From Lutjanus erythropterus (lineage: Eukaryota > Chordata > Actinopteri > Lutjaniformes > Lutjanidae), in assembly GCA_020091685.1 (NCBI GenBank), contig CM034605.1, positions 27,342,281 to 27,406,280 of the forward strand: a stretch of DNA of 64,000 nucleotides, in the 5' to 3' direction. Positions 39,101-50,437 of the stretch are shown here, piece after piece. Position 1 is the first letter of the stretch. Each line of letters starts with the position of its first letter. The position numbers and the translations under genes are program-made. The notes under the pieces were generated by a model. The model was not told the DNA's origin, made no database searches, and saw only the letters and a program-made list of their open reading frames with translations.

Positions 39101-42100
39101 TTTGCAGATATCTGTTCATAGAGCTCAGGATTTTGTTGACTGGGGTATTTTCTGCTTAACATTGAAAAAAATACAGCTTTAACTCTGAAGGTCATCAGGA
39201 TGGCCTTTACCAGATTTTATTTGCTTAATAGCAAAAGAGTTGGGATGCAGAGGGCAAAAAAAACAAAAAAAAAACAAGAAAAAAAGAAAACAAAATCAAT
39301 ATTAGATGAGATACTCTGCACCCTCAGACTGGAATACACTACAAAAAGTTTCTCAAATCCATGATCTGATTTCATTGTATGGTTTTAAAATGATCTCCAA
39401 TTAAAAGTATAGGTTAAATAATTGTTTTTTTATGCCATAAAACCTTTTTCAGCCCTGAGGTAAGACTGCAGATATTCCTTAGGCTGCACACAGCTCCTAA
39501 CAACCTTCATCAATAAGGTAGGGCAGGGTGTGTGTAGCCTGACAGGCAAACCCCAGGGCACCAAAAATCTATAAAACATTCGACTCACCACTCGCTACTG
39601 AGTTAAGCTTATTGCTCCGAGCGCACAGTAATAACTAAAGTAGACTGAGATGAGTGTATTAACATTTTTATAGGCTCCTCTCTCATCTGGTGGCCGGACA
39701 GTAAGAGAACAACGTTCAGAGAGGCTTTGGTGAGAAAATCAACCTGAAACAATAAAGGTGAGGAAGGGACAAATATAGTATTTTGAAAAATGAGAGAGCC
39801 AGTGGAGAAAAAAAGTACTTTTTTACTTAGATAAAAGTAGAAATACTACAGTGATGTGTAGTGTGAATAAAAGTCCTGAATTATACATTTTGGTCAAGTA
39901 AAAGTAGAAGTATTAGCATCAAAACATACTCTAAGTACCAAAAATAAAAAATACTGTTATGCAGACTGGCCCATTTCAGAATAATTTATATTATGTTATA
40001 TTATAATTTTTGATGCATTATTGTGTACATTAGTGGGTAAAGGTGGGGCTATTTTAATCACTTTATTAACTCCTTGGTAGCAAATCAATCACATTTTAAT
40101 CTATGACGATACATCATAAACTATTTGTTGATTATATTTTCTATTCTTAATCTGAATCAGCAAAAGTAATTAGTTGCTAAAGTTATTAAATAAATGTGAG
40201 GGAGTAAAAAGTACTAAATATTTAGTATAAAGTGCCATAAAAGGGAAATACTCAAGTAAAGTACAAATATCTTAAAATAATACTGAAGTACAGTACTTGG
40301 ATACATTTACTTAGTTACTTTCAATAATTCTATAAACAAACAAGTCAAAAAAGTAAGAAATATATCAGCCATTCTTTGGAATCAGAACAAAACTGTATCT
40401 TACTATTTAATTATGCTGGAAAAATATATGATAAAAGATCAAGCTCTCAGCTATTAAACTTTTCTCACAGGCAAACCTCCTAGTGATTTCATTTTTTTTA
40501 AATAGCATTTTTTACAGCTGAGGAAAATTTTGTGAACTCTGCCAGACATTAAACAAAAAGTTACTGTATTATAATATAAAATCTGTAGGAAGTGTTTAAT
40601 GTTTTTTGTTGCAGTAAATACAAGATAATTTAAGTACTCATATAATCAAAAAGTGTGATATATTTTAGTAAAGAAATAAATACCAATATGATGTTGCCCA
40701 CTTACAGTTTCTGTTGATAATGTAATTTGCCTTTTTGATGAACAAGCCTGCAGTTGTAACACTCGCTGCCTGCAGGTGGCACAAATGTTGAAACTGCAGA
40801 TGCCATTGCTTTCTTTGCCTGTAGGTGGCAGCATCAACGTGTCTACATGTGCAAATCCAAACTGCAGCTGCTAATGTGACTCTCACGCATGTTGGTATTT
40901 TATCTTTTATAACACAAAGAATACACATTAGCTGCACCATGTTTTTTTATGGTAATTTAAACTATTTTTATAAATTCTAATGAAAACACATAGAATGAAT
41001 ATAACAGAAAAAAATTCTCTATGACAAAACTGACAGCCAGCTGATGGAGTAGACTTCAATAAATAGGGGCATGTCCACTGAGTTATTTTTCATTTTAAAT
41101 TAAATAAAGTACTCTTTTTAAATACTTAATACATTATATTTTCTAACATTTTGTAACATACATATATTTAATATAAAAAAGGGTTAAAAAAATGTATAGT
41201 GTTAGTTTAGTTTAGTAATTTTTTATGTTTTTTGGTAGAACATGATTTATCCCAATTCTCAAGAATGTTCGATACACACATACACAGTAAAGGAAGAAAA
41301 AAACTGCAGTTTTGTATATATAATTCCTTAAAGAATACATTTTCATTAAAAAAATTAAATTAAAGTGAGAAATAAACCCTGCAGTTGTAACGCTCACTGC
41401 CTGCAGGTGGCACCACAGATGTTATTGCTTTCCTTACCTGTAGGTGGCAGCATCAACAGTCTACATGTGCAGATCCAAACTGCAGCCACTTGTATGACTC
41501 TCCCTGCCTGTAGGCGGCACATGTTGGTATTTGTAGTTTGACTGCGACCGCTCCCTTTACAAGAAACTGCAACCAGCAGTTTGTGAGTGAATTACAAGCC
41601 AACTTCATTCGGTTGCTCTCAATTAAAACTATACAAAATTGAGTTTTTCCTAATTAATGTATAATGTTTTTGTTTACATCTTGCTCTTGGGCATTTTTCT
41701 AATTTAGCTTGTTGCATCCTCAAAGTCCTCCAAAAAATGCAATAGCACAAAAAGCCCGAGGCTGCATCCAACTCATACGTTTTCTTTCATCCTGCCGTGT
41801 GCTGCGGACAACAATGACACATTTAGATTAAAATTTGCCCATTTGATGATTCAGCTAAGACACCGGTGATTCCACGGGGTCTCTCTCCGAAAGCTGATTT
41901 GAATCATCAACTTTAACGAGATAGTCCTGGAAAAGCCTCAATTGCGTAATCCAAAACAAAGTAAGCAGATCAGCGGGACTGCATTTAGATGTACATTTAA
42001 TAAAGATCCCTGTGTCCCCAGAATGATCAAGAATGACAGAGAGATGACAGCGACGGCGAGGGATAGAAGATTTAGTGTATTTTTAGAGGAGTCAAGAGGA

Positions 42101-42577
42101 GGACGGTGGGGGGAAAAAAAGCCACGTGATTCGAAAAGGAGACATGGAGTGCTTCTTAAAAAGATGAGCTTTCAGGTTACAGACGATAGGGAGCAAATGT
42201 GCAGTCCTGACTGAGCTTATTAAGTAAATTATCCAATTAGCCAATGTTTCATTTTCTTGTTGAACATAGCATTACATAATTAAATGGAACGGGTGACGAG
42301 CAGGCGGTGGGTGTGTGAGTAGGAAAAGCCCTTGGGAAAATCATTCCTGCCTCATTTGTCATCTGAAAAAGTTTTGACGTTTTTTGGCAGAACAAAGCCA
42401 TTTACCTCGACGTAAACAACCTGAAAACAAACAACAGCATCAACATTTCTTTCTTTTTTTTTTTTCCTCGTCTCTGAGCGGAGCTGGCTAGTTTTATGAA
42501 GCCACACACGCTTGTTCAACAAGGACTGTTCATCCATTAAATCCCTATACATCATGGAATCATTTATTATTACAAGG

Positions 42578-42627
<50 letters not shown>

Positions 42628-45600
42628 GTGTGCACGGTGCCTGATCACCAGCTTTTGGCTCAGGTTCGATAAACAAAAGTCTCAGAGAGGAATTACTGTC
42701 CACCTGTTTGCCATTCGTTCTGAACAGTCGATGAAGAGAAGCAACAAGAAGTAAAAACATAAAAACATACCGTGATTTGGCTTTTTTTTTTTTTAAGTAC
42801 ACTCTTAGAAACAAGGGTTCAAAAAGAGTTCTTCCTGATTAGCTGAGGTTCTACCTAGAACTATTTGCTTCTGAAGAACCCTTTTTTTGGAAGAATGAAG
42901 TTCTTCAAGGGTTGTTGACATCCTCAAAGAACTCTTTTGTCAAGGGTTCTTTGTACCATAATATAAATCACGTTATATAAAATCCTTGTAATATTAAAAG
43001 ATTCTCAGTAGAACCCCCTGGCTGGGTTCTAGATAAAACCCTTGGAAAACAAAAAGGTTCTCAGTAGAACCCCCAGGGTTTATTCTAGATAAAATCCTTG
43101 GAATTTATAAAGTTTCTCAGTAGAACCCCCTGGCTGGGTTCTAGATAAAACCTTTGGAATTTAAAAAGTTTCTCAGTAGAACCCCCTGAGTTTATTCTAG
43201 ATAAAAACCTTAGAATTTAAAAAGGTTCTTAACAGAACCCCCTGGGTGGGTTCTTGTTAGCGCCCCAAGAAGGTGGAATGGTTCTTGATAGAACCTCTAG
43301 AGAGGGTTCTTGGTGGAGCCATTACAACATAGTAGGGTTCTCTGTAGAACCTCTCATAGGTGGTTCTAGGCGAAACCTTCTACAGTTGGTTCTCGGTATA
43401 ACCCTTAATGTTTGGTCGAATTCTCTGAAAGGGTTCTACGTTGAACCTTCAAGAAGGGTGCTCCTAGAGGGACAAGCCAAAGAACCCCTTATGGTTCTAG
43501 TTAACACTTGTATTTCTAAGAGCGCAGAGTAAAGTGTGTTCTCGCAGGTGGTCTGATGTCGATTTCGGATGTGGAAGGAAGCGGAGAAGGTGGGTGGTCC
43601 CTCGTTTTCTGTTCTCTTCTCTCTCATTTCATCTTGATTTCACCTGTTCTCTCCGTTCCTTCTCCCTCCATCTGTCTTCTTCCATATATCCCTCTTTCAC
43701 TGAGTGGCACTGAGCCTTTCAAGCCCTGGGATAAACACCTAACAAAATCCTCCACTATAAAAAAAAAAAAAAAAACACAAGGGGAAATGTCTGGGAGCCC
43801 TGGCCTGTCAAGCGCAACATTAGGAGGAGATGTTGGTCCGTGGCATTGAGCAGAGCCCCTCTGGAGGTGTGTGTGTGTATGTGTGTGTGTGTGTGTGTTA
43901 ATGTGTGTGTGAATGTGCACGTGTAGCTAAGGGGTGGGGAGCTCTGACAGGACTGTGAGAGATGTAAGGTCATTTAGCCACTGAGGAGGCCTGGCAGGAG
44001 TTGATGCTGATTGATTAGGGGGAGAGAAAAGATGGAGGAGTCGAGCCAGCCGAGCGAGGAGGAGGAGGAAGAGGAGGAAGAGGGTGGGGGGTAAGAAAAG
44101 GAGAACCAAATGGAAAAGAGAATTTAAAAAAAAAAAAAGGTTGAAATGTGTAAATGAATGTGCATGGTTTCGTTTCTCTACAGAGCGCTGTAAAGAAATG
44201 AGATGACGAGAAGTAAGTGAAAGGTGAGGGAGGAAGATGAGGACGAGACGCAGTCAGAAAACACCTCAACTCTGACACGTGGAGGAATATTAGTGAGTGC
44301 TACCCAATCAGAGGCCTGATCATCAGGGCGCCGGGGATGACTCATAACGGCATCACATGAACACGCTGCGTCAAAATGTGTCTCATCACCTACACTCTTA
44401 GAAACAAAGGTGCTAGCTAGAACCAAAGAGGTTCTTCATCTTGTCCCCTTTTTGGTTCCTGGTAGATGATTGTCTAAAGGTTCCACTTTGAACGCTTTCA
44501 GAGAGTTCTACTGAGAACCCAACATAAAGGGTTATACTGAGGACCCTCTGTTAACTCCCATGAGAGGTTCTACAGAGAACCCTTCTATGGTGTAATTGTT
44601 CCACCTAGAATCCTCCAAGGATCAAGAACATTCCCACCTTCTAAGGGTGCCAACAAGAGCCCACACAGAGGGTTCTACTGAGAACCTTTTTATATTCCAA
44701 GCATTTGATCTAGAACCCACATGGGGTTCTAACAAGAACCATTTTATATCTCATATCTTTTATCAAGAACCCACCTGGGGACTGTACTGAGAACCCTTTT
44801 ATATTCCAAAGCTTTTATCTAGAACCAACCCAGGGTATTCTATCAGGAAACCTTTTATATCCCAAGGGTCTTATCTAGAACCCACCCAGTGGGTTCTTTC
44901 GAGAACCATTCTGCATTCCAGGTGTTTTATCTAGACCCACCCAGAGAGCTTAACCAAGAACCCTTTTATGTTATGGTCTCAAGAACGCTTGACAAACCCT
45001 CAATGAAAGAGTTCTTCGAGCGATTTAACAATCCTTGAAGAACTCTCTCTTTTGTAAAAGGATTTTTTGGATGGAAATGGTTCTTAGCGGAACAGTGGAA
45101 CAGTCTTACAAACAACCCTTAACAAACCCCCTCTTCAAAAAAAGGGGTTAAGAAACATATGCTTCTGGGTAGAACCTCAGCCCTTGAAGAAGAACCCTTT
45201 CGGAACCCTTCTTTCTCAGAGTGTGAGGCTGCACACACTGGACATGCTGCTCACATCCAAACACATAAACACTGCCGCCCACCTTGAGGGGTTTGTGACT
45301 GCGGGGGTCGGTCTCCTCCTTCCCCAGAGCAGTGGGCTGCTGGTTGGTTGCTGTCAGCTGGTGCCTCTGGAACACCAGCGCCTCCTTAAACTCCTCCTGC
45401 GTCTTCGTCTCCAGCAGCTTCTGCCTGAAGGAGATGTCGGAGAAGAGGGTGGCGAACGTCCTGCCCAGCTCCATCGCTGTCTTGGTGCTTTTCTGTGGAA
45501 GATCATATGGAAGTGGTTGTGAATTAAAGTAATAAAATAATCAATGGCTTGTCTTGTTAAATCTGTGTTATATTGACTAATATTATTACACCTTACAGAT

Positions 45601-48600
45601 ATGGGGAACTTAATATTAAACTTAATAAATAAATAATTGTAATAAATAATATTATTGTCATTTCAAGACCACTATATGCCACTGCTATAATGATAATGTA
45701 AAACTGTAATAATGCAACTACTACACCCTTTTCGAAGAGCAAAGAACTTTCTATTGTTATATTCAGACAGTAGCAAAATGTGTCTTAGCATAACTTTTTC
45801 TGTTCATTTGGATTATGTGGTTTGAAAAGATGTTTGCATCTTAGTTTTATCATGTTATTCTGACACGATGTTGGCTAAAATATTTGCGACTTTCTTAATG
45901 TGAGCAAACACGCATGTAAACACGTGCAATATCAAGGTTTGTGTCATACTGATGAATATTCACTCTTCTTTTAGCTCTGTTTCTGGTCTCCACCAACTCC
46001 TGAAGGAAATATCTTACTGTTTAGCTCCTTAGTGTCCCACTCCAGAGGCAAGCGGCACACAGTGTGTTTCAGAATATTTTCAGAGAATACAGCTTGCAGG
46101 AAATGGCACTACTTAGACTGAACTAAGTAATGCAGCGGGCCTGAGAACCAAAACAATAAGCTGAAAGATGCTGCAAACCTCTGACAAGCTGAGAATTTGC
46201 ACAGCCAAGTTCTAATTCTCTGTGAGTTTGTTTCTCTGATTGACCTTTTTCACATTACAAAAGTCTGTAATTTTATTCATACTGCAGTATGCATTATACA
46301 ATGAAATATACTTGGCATCCAAACCTCCACTGTGCATTTTTGTCACCAATAAAAAACACAATAAAAAACCCCTAAACACTGCAGCAGCTGCAAGTTTGGA
46401 GGGGTGAACGTGACGAATGAGCAGAACAGAGCAAGTGTTGGGTGTAATCTAGACAGAAGATTTGGAGAATCAGAAACCTTGATTGAATACCTGCTGTTGA
46501 TGACACATTAAACATCACCGGTTAAAAAGTAACTAATACTCTGAGTAGTTTTTGAGAAGAATACTTTGTAGTTTTACTGAAGTAGTCATAGAACACCAGT
46601 AGTTTTACTTGTAGTTGCTTAATATTTCACACCACTGGTAATGCATACCATGCCAAAATAGATAGATTTGTCTACTGCCAAAACTATATTTCTTTTTTTT
46701 TTTTTTTAAAGAATTACATCCATTGCTAAAATGCATTCTTTTGTCAAGATATTTAAGTGGGTTAAGCCAAAAAGCAAACTATAATGTAATGGTAAATGTA
46801 AAGTTATAGTCAACTTATGTATGCTTTCAATTAAATGCCAATAAAATGATTTTGCAATATAAAAGCAATCGCAACTAAACTGTTCCGCAGCTGCAAAACA
46901 TCTTTTACAAAATGCACCATAACATTAAATATAGATTAAAATAGATTTAAATCTGGACTTGAACGTCTAAACATTACTACCACAAAGGTGGGTTGGGTAG
47001 GTGGCAGGTTTGGAGCTGGGTGTTTTGTGGGAGCTTTTGTCGATAATCCCACATCTGTTACAAATAATGCTGTCACAAGTCACAGAGTGATGGTAATAAT
47101 GTCCTGGCAGGCTCTGAGACAGCATGGTGCCAGGGAAGCCTTGTTAGCCAGGTGGTGATGATACCAACATAGCCGGGCTCAGTGCGCACAGCAGCAGCTG
47201 CAGCAAACAGAATAACTAAAGCCTTTAAGCTTTTTCACAGTGGTAACTGAATTTTAACCAGAGCTGAAAGAGCTGAGACAAAGCATGTTGATTAATCTGA
47301 AGGCTCTCTTTCTGCGCGAAGGGACGGGGTTGTCTACCCTCGGTCAGACTATACGTTTCAGCTTTAAAGGCATTAGCCATCAAAAATCTCACTCATGAGT
47401 ATCCAAGACGTACCCTCTGTCTGCCCCGAACAGTTTGTAGCTTGAGTTGTGGAGGACAGCAGCAATTGTCAGCTTACATTTACAGCAGATACAGTTTATT
47501 ACAGTGGAGAGACAGATAAAAACAAAGCTAGTTTAGAGCTACGCTAGAAGCTCTGTGAGACTTTGTGCTCTGAGCTAAATGCCTTTCCTCTGTAAAGATA
47601 GTTAAATAGACAGAATGCTTCTAAATGGGAGAACATATGACTGCTAGTTAGCCTGAATCCTTTACGGAGTACAAACTGTTGAGGGTACATGGTTTGTATA
47701 TACTGTGATTTTCTTTATGTACCTTTTGTATATATGCAGCCTAGATATATAAATCTGTGTATATATTTAATATGAAATTAGCCCTGGGCAATAAAAAAAT
47801 AGTGATACATATTAGCAACAGACAAAGGAAAATGTTCAATAAAATGTTAAATAGCTTGACATAAATGCACTGAATGCAAACTACCCTGAAAGCACATAAT
47901 AAATTACTGCCTGGCTCATAAACAGCCAATCATATCCTCTGATAACGGAGCATGCAAAACAAAGAGCCAATCACTGAGGAGTGTTTTTTTTGTTTTTAAT
48001 CTCCTAAGTCTATTACCTGTGTGCGTTTGACAAATAAAGTGCATTAATTCAAAGTAAGGTAGTGAAATTCGAAATGTAGTGGTTCAATTTAACTTTTTTT
48101 CTTTGGGTCTTATGCAAATTAAAAGCTACTTGATGTGCAGATCTATCTGTTTCAATTCTGCTAGATATTTTTTTGGATCCAGCACACTCTAAATGTTAGC
48201 TTACACCCTTTGGGTATCATCATGTCTGGACAAAATTTCATGGCAGTCCATCCGATAACTGTTCAGACATTTCACCATCATTGGCATCTATAGAGTCAGG
48301 AGAAAATGTATCGCAGTGTCCATAAAAATAAGTTTTAGAGTTATGAGGGGGTGATTTTGAGACACAGAAGTAGCTTATTTAGCTGTGTTGAAAATATTGA
48401 ACATATGGATTTACGCCGGAGGAATGAATTATGCTGCAGATGCCGTCTTGATTTGTTTTCCAGTGACCCTGAATCTCCATTGTTGCTGCTGTGAATCCAA
48501 GTTAACTACAGCTGTCGTCCTTCATAAAAGAGGGAGCTCCACACATTTCAGAGCCACTGTTTCACTCCAAGTATTTCCTACTCAAAAGATAGCTGCTCAT

Positions 48601-50371
48601 TGTGGGATTTATTTAAGTTTTGAAGGTCGCTTGTTTGATTAACCAGGCCGACTGGGAAAAGTGAGTGGGTGCAGAAAGTGAATAACAATGTGCCATACAT
48701 GTCAAATACTGAGGGCAGCTGGCCTAGCAAAGAGCTAGAGGAGTTTCTTTGAGGGCCAACAGTACATGAATGTGTTGATGGGCGCTTTCAGGTATGTGTT
48801 TAACTGAGTGAATGAAAAACAGAGCGTTTTTGGAGAAAGGTCATGTCTGTTCAGCACATTCAGGCTGGGTAAAGAAACGGAGGAGAAAAAAAAAAGCCAC
48901 AAATGCTGTAAAGCTCTCTAAATGGCGGGTGATGGAAATGGTCCACCCTTACAAACGCTAGATTACATACATTTGCCAACCAAAGGAATTCCTATTATCA
49001 TTATCATCATGCCCCTTCAAAGATTTTTTCTTGCAGAAGCAGTCACCATCAAGGATAATTGAGACATAATAGTGCTTTATGTTTACTTGGGGCTTAGATT
49101 AATGTCTCGGAGAATGCCATTAGTGGTTGTGATTGCTGCCTGGAAGACTGGCAAGGAGGGCGCTGGAAGCACTGCGGAGGGCACAAACACAAAGGAGGGC
49201 TTATGGGAAAAAAAAGAGATAGAAACCAAACAAACAAACAAACAGAAAACATGATGCAGCTCGCTGAGGCATCGCTGATTGTGAGGGTGGTGATGGTGAA
49301 CATGGTGTGCTTGAGGGGGGATACGACAATACACTCTGAGAAATAAGGGTTCCAAAGCGTTCTTCCTGAATGGTTGAGTTACTGCCAAGAACAGTTTGCT
49401 TCTGAAGAACCCTGTTTGGATCTTCAACAACTGTTGAAATTCTTGAATAACTCTTTCATCAAAAGATCTTTGTACTAATATAAAAATAAATTATATATAT
49501 ATATGTAAAGCATTCTCAGCAGAACCCCCTGGGTGGGTTCTGCATAAAACTTGGAATACCTAAGGGTTCTTGATGGAACTACCAGGGTGGGTTCTACATA
49601 AAACATTTGGGATATATGGAGGTTCCCAGTACAACAAGTGTGTTCTAGATAAAACCCCTTTGAATATAAAAGGGTTCTTTGTAGAATCCCCTTGGTAGGT
49701 TCTAGAGAAAGTCCTTGGAGTATAAAACGGTTCTCAATAGAACTACCAGAATGGGTTCTACATAAAACATTTGGGATATATAGAGGTTCCCAGTACAACC
49801 CCCTGAGTGTGTTCTAGATAAAACCCTTTGAATATGAAAAGTTTCTCACTAGAATCCCCTTGTTAGGTTCCCCTTGGAATATAAAAGGGTTCTCAGTAGA
49901 ACCTTGTGGTGGGTTTTAGATAAACCTGTGGGAATATAAAATGGTTCTAGGTAGAACCCCCTAGGTGGGTTCTTCATAGCACCCTTAAAAGATGAATTGG
50001 TTCTGGATTGAAACCCCAGAGAGGGTTCTGGGTGGAACCATTACACTACAGAAGGATCTTCTGTAGAACCTCTCATAGTGGATTCTGGATGAAACCAGAT
50101 GGTTCTAGGTACAACCCTTCATGTTGGGTTCTAGACAGAACTCTGTGAAAGGGTTCCAAGAGGAGCCTTTATTAAAGGTTTAACCAAGAACCAAAAAGGG
50201 TAGAAGCTGAAGAACCTTTATGGTTCTAGTCAGCACTTGTACCTCTCAGAGTGTCAGATATCCCTCTCCTGTCAGCAGAGAGGAGGTTAAGGGTTTGAGG
50301 GGGTTTCTATGTGAAGAGGGGCAACAATCAGAGCCATCTGATGACAGGAAGGTGATGTATGTCTGCTCATG

Positions 50372-50437
<66 letters not shown>

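Larger units (their letters stand above)
38160..45282 (-). other. slc4a11: slc4a11 intron between exons c and d
   Basis: 7.1 kb, no gene. Holds a retroelement 3' tail (38585-38765), a MITE-like copy (38820-39030), an AAGTA-type repeat (39830-40330), duplicated CTCF-like motifs (40747-41533), TG microsatellites (42581-42632, 43867-43898) and AGAACC element copies 2 and 3. 41540-42570 is mostly unique sequence. Confidence 0.65.

Noticed and set aside
31333..50254. Glucocorticoid/androgen response elements from the AGAACC...GGTTCT pairs
   Set aside because: A classical site needs AGAACA and TGTTCT with 3-base spacing. Here the sixth base is usually C and the spacing is longer.
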